Source of the DNA: Chara braunii
Taxonomy: Eukaryota > Streptophyta > Charophyceae > Charales > Characeae
NCBI GenBank assembly: GCA_003427395.1
Contig: BFEA01000228.1
Coordinates: 732,162 to 756,327, forward strand
Reading direction: 5' to 3'
Length of the DNA: 24,166 bases
Under the pieces are notes generated by a model. That model was not told where the DNA came from and did not search any database. It worked only from the letters and a program-made list of their open reading frames with translations. Positions within the stretch are counted from its first letter, which is position 1. Each line of letters begins with the position of its first letter. Of this stretch, positions 17,843-24,166 are shown in pieces. The position numbers and the translations under genes were made by a program.

Positions 17843-18161
17843 ACTGATATTTCATGTGGTAGTCTTACATTGTCATTTGAATGCTATTAACTGAATGGAG
17901 AGATGCTATTTTGGGTATTTGGTTGCATGATGTCTCTTCTCTCATTACGGGACGATCAGGCAATCACCATCACGTGCTGCAGCTCCCCACGAATAGATTG
18001 GAGCTTCCCTCTCTCCCCCCCGCCCCTCCCCATGCGCCCACTCCCCCCCCCCCTGAACTTTTGAAATAACTGACCTGCGTTCAACTTCCAGTGGAATCGG
18101 ATGAGTACGGGAGAGGGGGATGAAGTTGGTTAGTTGAGCGTTGCAGCACCCCAACAACAAC
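17843..18161. other. Stretch with no supported gene
   Basis: It holds a C-rich patch (about 18010-18055) with an 11-C run, and no motif on either strand. Open frames here are short and without features. Confidence 0.4.
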
Positions 18162-18273
18162 AATAAAAAAGGGAAAAAAGGACAACCAGGCAATTGCCCA
18201 TGAAGAATTGTATCAAACGATTGTCCAATAAAAAAGGGAAAGAAAGACAACCAGACAATTGCCCATGAAGATT
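18162..18273. repeat. Tandem duplication, 65-bp unit
   Basis: AATAAAAAAGGGAAANAAGACAACCAG-type sequence starts at 18162 and again at 18227. The core ACAACCAGNCAATTGCCCATGAAGA is present in both, with three or four differences. The second unit is cut off after the core. The duplication ends just before the LINE-B copy and could mark a breakpoint. Confidence 0.8.
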
Positions 18274-18794
18274 CCTGTGGTTTTTTTTGGGGGGGGGTAC
18301 AAATGCTCCAGTCTATCCTGTGGTTATCTACAACGTTCAGGGAATTACAAACAATGAAGCGGACCTAATAGCCTATGGACCGGAGTGCCTAAGGGCAAGA
18401 TGGACGAGCCTCAACAGAAATGAGGATCTGGACTGCCAACATGTCATGCATAGTATCACCACGAGGAGCATGGTTGGAAACATGGAAGAGAGATGCTCCT
18501 CCCCATCTGTGCACTCCCCTTTGACCCAAATAAATGGGAATGGCCAGGTAGAAAACCACTCCCAATATGGAAATATACCATCAAAGAGGGATACAAAGTT
18601 ACAAACATACGCATCCAATGCACTCTTCCACCCCAGAGGTTCTCCGCAGATGGAAAAATGACCCACCCCTTTCGGAATCAGATATCCAGTCCATCCCCTG
18701 GTCAACCTATGCTCGCATTATGCCTACGTCACATAGGGCACTTCAATGGCAGATACTTCAACAATGCCTGCCAACTCCAGAGTGGCTGACATCC

Positions 18795-18799
18795 CATTC

Positions 18800-18805
<6 letters not shown>
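18795..18805. repeat. Target-site duplication of LINE-C, left copy
   Basis: CATTCAAACTT at 18795-18805 is repeated exactly at 19525-19535 on the other side of the insertion. Eleven bases is typical for L1-type target-primed insertion, and the T-rich end suits an endonuclease nick paired with the poly-A tail. Confidence 0.85.
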
Positions 18806-18838
<33 letters not shown>

Positions 18839-18846
18839 CACTCCTG

Positions 18847-18950
18847 CCAGTGTTAGTGGTGCTGATAAGAGCAGCCACCACTAGCACCTGGGGAGAGGCT
18901 CCATCTATTGGTGGGGAGCATCACCTGCTGGAAAACGGGTCCAGCGTCCT
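18847..18950 (-). other. LINE 3'-terminal structured module, LINE-C copy
   Basis: Minus-strand copy of the three-hairpin module. Hairpin one is GCTGGA/TCCAGC with loop CCCGTTT. The terminal stem is GTGCTAGTGGTG with CACCACTAACAC, with the same C-A mismatch as LINE-A. It is followed by a 12-nt spacer and poly-A. Confidence 0.85.
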
Positions 18951-19103
18951 TTTTACAAAATGAGTTTGAGCCATATCAGAAAAACAATCAGAACAAATGT
19001 TGGAGATGCCTGTCAGCGTTGATTACCCTGGATTCCAGGGGATTGACTGAGCAGGAAGGAGGAAAGGGGAGGAATCTCTTCACCCTGAACCCGGCGCCAG
19101 ATC

Positions 19104-19350
19104 TTGCTGCTACCTGCTAATTCCTCCCTCCGCCTACTAGCTCCCGAGTACATGATCTTTTTTTGCATATTAAAAGCCTTTGTCTTGCAACTTCCGCCTA
19201 CTAGGGATCCCTTTTCTGTACCGTTGCTCTCTTGCCCAATCCCTCATCATAACAGTCTGAATATACATTCAGAGTCTTGCAGATCAAAAGCCTGTGTCTT
19301 GCTGCTTCCTCCTACTAGGGATCCCCTCCTCCGTACCACTGCTCCCCTAC
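19104..19350 (-). repeat. Tandem repeats in the LINE-C 3' UTR (114-bp period)
   Basis: On the + strand, AAAAGCCTNTGTCTTGC is at 19172 and 19286, and CTACTAGGGATCCC follows in both units. A partial third copy (CTTGCTGCTACCTGC...CCGCCTACTAG) lies at 19102-19135. These lie between the ORF2 stop and the conserved 3' UTR block, and LINE-A and LINE-B have no such array, so it is specific to this copy or subfamily. Confidence 0.75.
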
Positions 19351-19524
19351 CATGGCTAAGGCTGGTGGTGGGAAAAGGTCGGGGAAGTCCGTAGCAGGGC
19401 GCCATGGGATGTCCTGGTGGACATTTGTCCATTCCTGAAAAAGAAGATGGTAGTTCCTGCCATTTTGTCCCACAATTTCCTCCTCCCCCCTCTCTTTCCC
19501 CTTCCCCCTCCCATCGAACATTTG
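19315..19524 (-). pseudogene. LINE-C ORF2 C-terminal end
   Basis: The minus-strand frame gives about 70 codons ending LLFQEWTN...ATDFPDLFPPPALAMV and a TGA at 19317-19315. It aligns with the FKDW and FPDPFPP tail of LINE-A and LINE-B. It is open throughout, which suits a recently inserted copy, but it lacks everything upstream. The first ATG is internal, not a start. Confidence 0.8.
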
Positions 19525-19535
19525 CATTCAAACTT
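19525..19535. repeat. Target-site duplication of LINE-C, right copy
   Basis: Exact copy of 18795-18805, marking the 5' end of the minus-strand insertion. Confidence 0.85.
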
Positions 19536-19639
19536 ACAGCAGAGATTATCGCCAATTTGCTCACTATGTGGGCCTTTCGCACCATGTCCCCTCCCCAATG
19601 GCCCTCCAGATCTGGAGTTGGTGGGATGCTCCATGGAAC

Positions 19640-20160
19640 CACCTTTCAGGTCAGGTTTTCCGATGGAAAATTTTGAATTCGTCTAATTTTGCTGGGAAGA
19701 CCTCTGGACTACCCAGAGTGGTCAACCTTCGAACGCAACCTTTTTAAACATAGTATCTCGGTTGGCCATCCTTACGGTTATTTGGAGGATGCCATGTTCG
19801 GCTAAACTTCAAGAATAGACCTTTGCTTTCCCACAAGCCAAGGCTGAAATATTGGACCCGATTAGGATGAACATAGCAAAAAAAAGGCACATAAGAGACT
19901 TAGAGAAGAACTCAAGAATGCAACAAATGAAGACACCAGGCAGCAAGCAATCAATACGTTTAAAGATACATGACTCGATCCCTGACACAAAATGGCTTTT
20001 CTGCAACCAACAGGGACACTGGTATGGAAAACTTGGGCACAAAATGGTGAGGACCAGCGTCCATCACGACCATCCGACTGCTTTTTCACCCCCCTTCATG
20101 GAGAGTCTATGGGTTCTGAAGGACTGCTATTACAAGAAGAAAAGGTGACATGACTCTACC
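19640..20160 (+). pseudogene. Possible displaced LINE internal fragment (linker between endonuclease and reverse transcriptase)
   Basis: In shifting frames one reads TSRIDL near 19811-19828 (compare SRIDL in the LINE-A endonuclease), then MNIAKKRHIRDLEK with a Lys/Glu/Gln-rich helix, then GTLVWKTWAQNGED and CFFTPLHGES. This resembles the endonuclease-to-reverse-transcriptase linker of LINEs, but the match to LINE-A itself is weak. It lies between the two halves of the LINE-B zinc finger, where such sequence does not belong. It could also be unrelated DNA. Confidence 0.35.
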
Positions 20161-20220
20161 CCTCTTCCTGACTCTCCTTAAACTAACTTTCGACGCCAAC
20201 CTCCACATCCCGAACTCCCC

Positions 20221-20221
<1 letters not shown>

Positions 20222-20264
<43 letters not shown>
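20222..20264. repeat. Poly-C run of 43 bases
   Basis: An uninterrupted 43-C run (20222-20264), preceded by CCCCA, sits in a pyrimidine-rich strand with very few G (about 20160-20365). The opposite strand is poly-G and can form G-quadruplexes. The exact length is likely unreliable because such runs assemble poorly. Confidence 0.9.
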
Positions 20265-20269
<5 letters not shown>

Positions 20270-21188
20270 CACCTCAATGACTAGTACTACCCTTCTCACC
20301 TAACCACCTTTTTCTCCCTATTCCCTACTCCCCTCCCTCCTCCCCCCCTCTTTCGCGACCTCCCACGTACTCTCCTTGTTCTCATGTTCATTCTTTACAC
20401 CAAGGTGTGCTGGCCTACATGAGCTGGGATTCGATCAGAAAGAGATCGCGCCAGCCTCCAAGACTGAGACAGCAGGGGGTTACTTGCTGGGAGAACAGGG
20501 AGAAGGAGATCACATCTTAGTATCTATATTCAGATCTCCCAGTAAAGCATGTCTATCTGTCTTCCCCAACAAGAGAATCAGAGAAACGGTTGAGCATGTA
20601 TTCATCTAATGTCCTGGAACGGTGTTATTATTAGAAAGATGGCACTGTGTGTGGAGAGCACTGACAGGAATCGACTGGCCATGGGATTGGAAAGTCATCC
20701 TACTGGGTCAATGGGAACCACAGGATATGCAACGTTCAGAATTTCAGAGGAATTTGTTCGAACTTGGTCGAAAAGCCGTTCTATGGGCATTATGGTACAA
20801 GAGGTGTATTTATGAAAGAGAAGATGTAAAACTGGAAGGCATGGAATTTGCTGAACAAATTATTCAATTTGTACAGACAGAAATACGAGCACACTGGTCA
20901 GTAGTGTGATCGAAGATACAACAGCTTCATGAAAAAAAAGATATAATCAAATGTATTCAAAAATTCAATCAAGATTGGTTGGGAGGAAATGAAGGAGGGT
21001 GCTTGGGAGAAGTGAAATGGCCGGGGAAGGAAGAACAGGGGGGAAATCTAAAGCGAGACTTCCTCCTGAGCTTCAAAGACTGGTTTTCCCTTCCTCCAGG
21101 AGCCACACTCAGATCTCCGGAATGTTTTCCTGACCCTTTCCCCCCGTCGGAATTAGCAATGGTGGATTCGCAATGGTATCCTCAATGA

Positions 21189-21401
21189 AGTATGAACGCA
21201 ACATTTTTTGGATCTCTGAGGTTTCTAGCATTCTGATGCAATCTCAGGGAAAGCTTGTCTCCATTGTCGGGCTGTTCGTTAGACTGTTTCCAGGAGATAT
21301 TTTTCTGCTAGATTTAATAGTTGTATCTGGCGGCCTGGTTTGGCTGAAGAGGCAATCTTTATCTTCACATATCTTTATAAAGAGACAAAGGCTATGTAAA
21401 T
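21189..21401 (+). other. LINE-B 3' UTR, upstream part
   Basis: Non-coding stretch between the ORF2 stop and the terminal module. It does not obviously align with the 3' UTR blocks shared by LINE-A and LINE-C, so LINE-B belongs to a different subfamily that keeps only the C-terminal protein motifs and the terminal module in common. Confidence 0.55.
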
Positions 21402-21505
21402 GGGACGCTGGACCCGGTTTCCAGCAGGTGACGCTCCCCACCAATAGATGGAGTCTCTACCCAGGTGTTAGTCGTGTCTGCTCTTATCAGCAACACTAAC
21501 ACTGG
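21402..21505 (+). other. LINE 3'-terminal structured module, LINE-B copy
   Basis: This is 104 nt, as in LINE-A. Hairpin one is GCTGGA/TCCAGC with loop CCCGGTT. The terminal stem begins GTGTTAGT and ends ACTAACAC, all eight paired, so the T here pairs with the A that is mismatched with C in LINE-A and LINE-C. It is followed by GTAAGGTTTG and 15 A. Confidence 0.85.
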
Positions 21506-21530
21506 TAAGGTTTGAAAAAAAAAAAAAAAG

Positions 21531-21828
21531 CTATGGGTCTTGTGGATGCTATCACTTCCATTATGATGGCATGCAGGCAACCTTGTCAGGCTGCAGTGTA
21601 GGCCGACCTGTCAAGTTCTCTCTTCTGTAGGAAGGCCCTGCAGCTTGCTCTCATTTCAAGTTAAATGTCTGTTCACACAATCAACTATACTGTTCAGGGA
21701 CGCTGGACACAATTTCCAGCAGGTGCCGCTCCCCACCTATAGATGGACCCTCCCCGGGAGTGCTAGTGGTGCCTGCTCATATCAGCACCCCAAGCACGAC
21801 CTCGGGTGTCTTCTGTATAAAAAAAAAA
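21531..21828 (+). mobile_element. SINE-like element, copy 2
   Basis: It starts immediately after the LINE-B poly-A tail and aligns over its whole length with 12745-13043. The body holds CTATCACTTCCATTA, GGCTGCAGTGTAGG, CCCTGCAGCTTGC and GTTCACACAATCAACT, then the LINE-type module (21697-21800), then a 10-A run (about 21819-21828). Hairpin one is GCTGGA/TCCAGC with loop CACAATT. It has no ORF. Insertion into or beside a LINE A-tail is common for SINEs. No pol III promoter boxes were recognised with confidence. Confidence 0.6.
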
Positions 21829-21842
21829 GATGGGCCAATAAC

Positions 21843-22103
21843 ATGGAAAAACTGGGCGGTGTCCCATACCAAAATGTCATCTTGGAAGACATGCAAGTCT
21901 ACATGAAAGTGCTACTTCATAATACAGTCCCTTGGAGTATGGCTACTATTACCACTGGCCCCTGTACCGGTGGTGATCGTATACCAACCCTTATGTTTTT
22001 CTATAGCACCAAAGTGATTTTCAATGGTAGAAACCTTTTATCGAGGGTTGTCCCCTGTGGCCATTTCAAGGTGGCAGATCCGGCTGTTCTTTTCTTCTCC
22101 TAA
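21843..22103 (+). other. Short open frame of unknown nature
   Basis: An ATG at 21843 opens about 86 codons (MEKLGGVPYQNVILEDMQVY...) with ordinary amino-acid composition, ending at a TAA at 22101-22103. Its frame is also open upstream through the SINE. No family is recognised and there is no supporting context, so it may be a chance frame or a decayed exon. Confidence 0.25.
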
Positions 22104-22751
22104 CGAGGACTCGATTTATTACCTGTCCTGTTTCCCTTGCATTTTCTACATTTTTCTTTTTGTTGGGTCCTACAAGCTCCGCCTGTCTTGGGACCCCTCC
22201 CCTCTGCAGGTATGTGGGGAGTGGGGCCTGGGAGACTATGGTCTGACCCGGAGGTGGCCTGTTGGGCTTGTTGGGCTTTGACCTGCCACTCCTGTTTAGC
22301 CAAGGATGTCGTTTACCCCCAACTTCCTCCAGGGGGTAGGGCGTGAGCGGGTGGGAGGGGCAATTGGTGGAGTTTGGGGCTCTCATTTCTAGAGGGTCCG
22401 AGTGTCTGAAGGCCTTGTGTCCAAGTTTGGCTCTCCCTGCTTCTCCCAAGTCCACCCTCTTGGCTTACTTCTTTTGGCTGAGCCTTCCACATATACCAAC
22501 CCTTCGTGACCCAAGTACACTATCCGTCATAGATTCCTTCGGAATGGGTCCCAAAGGAGACGTCCACTGGCCCGATTTTGTGTTCCAGGGTGTCGGGGAC
22601 ATGTCGTATCCGTGCATAGGTGGCCATATGCCTTGTTGTGACGCTCAACCTCACGCCCTGCGCTGCTTCCCGATCGGTGTGTTTTGGTTCGCTCAAGGGC
22701 CCCGAGAAGGCAGCGAAGATGGGGTGTGATAAGGATTTTTGGAAAATTGAG
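22104..22751. other. Stretch without a supported gene
   Basis: Overlapping open frames on both strands (for example minus 22455-22066, basic and Pro-rich) show no motif. A TTGTTGGG-type simple stretch lies near 22260. Nothing firm can be said. Confidence 0.35.
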
Positions 22752-23337
22752 TGTGAGGACGCGTTGGTCCGACCTTAGTAAGAAGAGGTCTGTCACCGCG
22801 CGGGTTCAAAGGAGAAAAAGGCGTGCACGGGACTCGCACCTATAGAAAATTCAATCCAAAAAGTATCGCTGAACTTCCCAGCGAGCCGTCGCTCTTCGTT
22901 TCACGTGAAAAGGGGCGGGTACACACGTGGTATCCCGCTTACGGATGAGGTCTCGTCGGCGCTCGGTACACAACTCCGAATCCGACGTGGAGGGCTTCAA
23001 TCGAGCAGCCCTCTCCTTGTGCTCGTCCTCGCCACGTGTGCGGTAGTGAAAACCCTTGGCTCAGTAACGCTCGAAGCGGCGACAATCGCTGCACAGAGCG
23101 TTCGGCCAATGAGGCTCCACTGCCATCCACGGGACGACGAGCAATTCGTTAAATGGCAATAACAACGAATAGGGCGAAAAGTGCGTATCAACAATAACAA
23201 AACCTACACTGACAAATCCCGAACACCGAGTTTCGGGACGAAAGTAGTAGCGCCTGCCGATCTTAGTGACCGCTTCTCGTACGTCCCACTCTCATACACG
23301 TATCCTTTCCTCGTCGTACGGGAAGGGCGAAGGTACA
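22752..23337 (+). mobile_element. Possible 5' LTR of an LTR retrotransposon
   Basis: The stretch begins TGTGAGGACGCG, a start often seen in Ty3/gypsy LTRs, and ends ...GGTACA, i.e. TG...CA, 586 bp. A primer-binding-site-like TGGCGCCC follows six bases later (23344). The 3' LTR and coding region would lie beyond the window, so the call rests on termini and the binding site alone. The stretch is CpG-rich compared with its left neighbour. Confidence 0.35.
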
Positions 23338-23343
23338 GGAAGT

Positions 23344-23351
23344 TGGCGCCC
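23344..23351 (+). other. Possible primer-binding site (TGGCGCCC)
   Basis: TGGCGCCC is the complement of the GGGCGCCA 3' end of several lysine tRNAs. The next ten bases match only partly, so the assignment is weak, but position and spacing fit an LTR end at 23337. Confidence 0.35.
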
Positions 23352-24058
23352 AGTCGGGTTGGGGTCGTCAATCCACATGGCAACCAGGCAGAAATCCTTC
23401 CCAATCATACATCATCCGTTTGACACTTGAAGTAGCCAGATCATCCATTCGATCAGCTAATCATCATCTCAACCATCTCAAGGTAAGCTCTCTAACACGG
23501 CCCATTGCATGCACACATCAAGGTGAGAGAGGTAAAGCTACTGCAATCCATCCATTACATCAAACATAACAAGGGGAGAGAGTGAGGGAGAATAGACGCA
23601 GATCAGAGAGGAGGAAAGAGTAGAGAGAAATCAAAGAAGGGTCGGCGATATTGTCAAAGGAAATTCCGACTTAAAAACCGAGTGATTGGAACTCATGCTC
23701 GAAGGACAAAAAGGAGAGGCGCTTCCGCCAAAATATTCCACCATGGCCCCAGGCCATGCATTCACTCAACTCTCAATTCGACCCTCTCATAAGCACCGAC
23801 GAATCCCGACCGTCACGTGCTAATCCACCGTAGCGATTCTCACCCCGCCAACTTAGTCTCTGCACAGTCTGGCCCGGATCCCACAATCTGGCGGACGATC
23901 CAGCGCACAACCGACAAGACTGAAGTCAGCCCATCAGGATTCTTCGACTCGCTCTTCACACATACCCTTTAACCACTGCTTCCCGGAAGCTGGCAGACGA
24001 GTTGAGAGAGAGATTTTCGGGAGCGCCTGCGAAATTTATAGTTGCGAACAGGGTAACC
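23352..24058 (+). other. Leader-like stretch without ORF
   Basis: No motif-bearing open frame. It has CATC/ATCCATC-rich words (23440-23560), a purine-rich part (23575-23640) and a splice-donor-like AAGGTAAGC near 23480. It would be the untranslated leader if the LTR at 22752-23337 is real. Confidence 0.35.
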
Positions 24059-24166
24059 GGCGTTCGGTACGGGCCGAACGCCTGAACCCGAACGCCCGAA
24101 CGTATGGGACCCCTTGGGGATGCGTTCGGCCGTTCGGGCCGAACGCGGACCCAAAAAAAAAAAAAA
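24059..24166. repeat. GTTCGG/CCGAAC hairpin cluster ending in a 14-A run
   Basis: GGCGTTCGG (24059-24067) pairs perfectly with CCGAACGCC (24074-24082) over a 6-nt loop. GCGTTCGGCC (24122-24131) pairs perfectly with GGCCGAACGC (24137-24146) over a 5-nt loop. Further CCCGAACG words lie between them. The window ends in 14 A (24153-24166). Hairpins followed by an A run resemble a retroposon 3' end, though the contig end makes the A run suspect. Confidence 0.7.

Larger units (their letters stand above)
18806..19524 (-). mobile_element. LINE-C: 719-bp 5'-truncated LINE insertion inside LINE-B
   Basis: On the minus strand, this starts inside the last codons of ORF2 (19524), passes the ORF2 stop at 19317-19315, runs through a 3' UTR with tandem repeats, and ends with the terminal module (18950-18847), a short CAGGAGTGTTGT spacer and a 29-A tail (18834-18806). 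Flanking 11-bp duplications (18795-18805 and 19525-19535) define it exactly. Removing it rejoins LINE-B within the zf-RVT finger. The long pure tail and exact duplication mean it is the youngest retroposition event visible here. Confidence 0.9.
18493..21188 (+). pseudogene. LINE-B ORF2 C-terminal part: zf-RVT finger and tail (split)
   Basis: The zinc-finger block LPTPEWLTSHSN ends at 18805 and continues after the LINE-C insertion as SNLQQRLSPICSLCG (19525-19575), which aligns with TTLEQRGLLLPWCQRCQ of LINE-A. The His-Cys half, ETVEHVFI*CPG, appears only at about 20585, so roughly 950 bp separates the two halves of the finger. The tail then reads WDWKVILLGQW, LGRKAVLWALWYKRC, FKDWFS and CFPDPFPP and stops at 21188. 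Frames change several times, and a TAA follows HVFI. Not functional. Confidence 0.75.
18300..21529 (+). mobile_element. LINE-B: 5'-truncated LINE of the LINE-A family, with nested insertion
   Basis: From about 18493 the sequence aligns at protein level with LINE-A from 7150 on (FDPNKWEW against LNPAKWTW; LQWQILQQCLPTPEWL against LQWQIAHHCLPTNDWL). It is cut at 18805 by LINE-C, resumes at 19525, is disturbed again between about 19580 and 20530, and then runs to the ORF2 stop at 21186-21188. The 3' UTR follows, with the terminal module at 21402-21505 and a 15-A tail (21515-21529). The 5' boundary near 18300 is approximate. No target-site duplication could be assigned to this copy. Confidence 0.8.

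Noticed and set aside
18287-18661. A 124-codon + strand ORF as a separate gene
   Set aside because: Its second half is an out-of-frame reading of the LINE-B zf-RVT region, and the first half has no recognisable motif.
1-24166. CRISPR arrays, bacterial operons, tRNA or rRNA genes
   Set aside because: No regularly spaced identical repeats with unique spacers, no rRNA-like conserved blocks and no cloverleaf with plausible promoter boxes were seen.

Overview
The window looks like nuclear DNA from a plant-lineage eukaryote, either a land plant or a charophyte alga. The evidence is a plant-type L1 LINE (DUF4283-like gag region with a zinc knuckle, EEP endonuclease, reverse transcriptase and a zf-RVT zinc finger), a primer-binding site matching the plant initiator tRNA-Met, a foldback MITE, and long gene-poor stretches full of tandem repeats and homopolymers. 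Nothing suggests a bacterium: there are no operons, Shine-Dalgarno sites or tRNA/rRNA genes. The species is not provable from the window; a charophyte is an inference.

Layout. (1) About 1-8725: a nearly full-length but dead LINE (called LINE-A) on the + strand, with ORF1, ORF2 and a 3' UTR, broken by many stops and frameshifts and by a ~520 bp AT-rich foldback element (6590-7111). (2) 8726-12740: repeat-rich DNA with a small CCHC zinc-knuckle ORF on the minus strand, a minus-strand LINE 3'-end fragment, a two-unit ~500 bp tandem repeat and a perfect 14-bp GC palindrome. (3) 12745-13043: a ~300 bp SINE-like element. (4) 13044-16100: remains of an LTR retrotransposon on the minus strand, with a clear tRNA-iMet primer-binding site and tandem duplications in and around its LTR. 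(5) 16102-17818: a minisatellite framed by inverted and direct repeats, then a ~400-codon minus-strand open frame of unknown function, the only long intact ORF in the window. (6) 18300-21529: a second, 5'-truncated LINE (LINE-B, + strand). A third LINE copy (LINE-C, minus strand, 719 bp, 11-bp target-site duplication, poly-A tail) is inserted into it, and it also contains a puzzling extra ~950 bp with a 43-nt poly-C run. (7) 21531-21828: a second SINE-like copy directly after the LINE-B poly-A. (8) 22752-24166: a possible 5' LTR, primer-binding site and leader of an element that runs off the window, ending in GTTCGG/CCGAAC hairpins and a 14-A run.

How the parts fit together. The strongest observation is a ~104-nt, three-hairpin 3'-terminal module. 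It lies at the 3' end of LINE-A, LINE-B and LINE-C and also forms the tail of the two SINE-like elements, whose ~150-nt upstream bodies match each other but not the LINEs. The terminal stem shows at least one compensatory base change between copies. This is what a LINE/SINE pair sharing a reverse-transcriptase-recognised 3' tail should look like, and it is the best candidate here for an undescribed system. No host gene with a recognised function was found.
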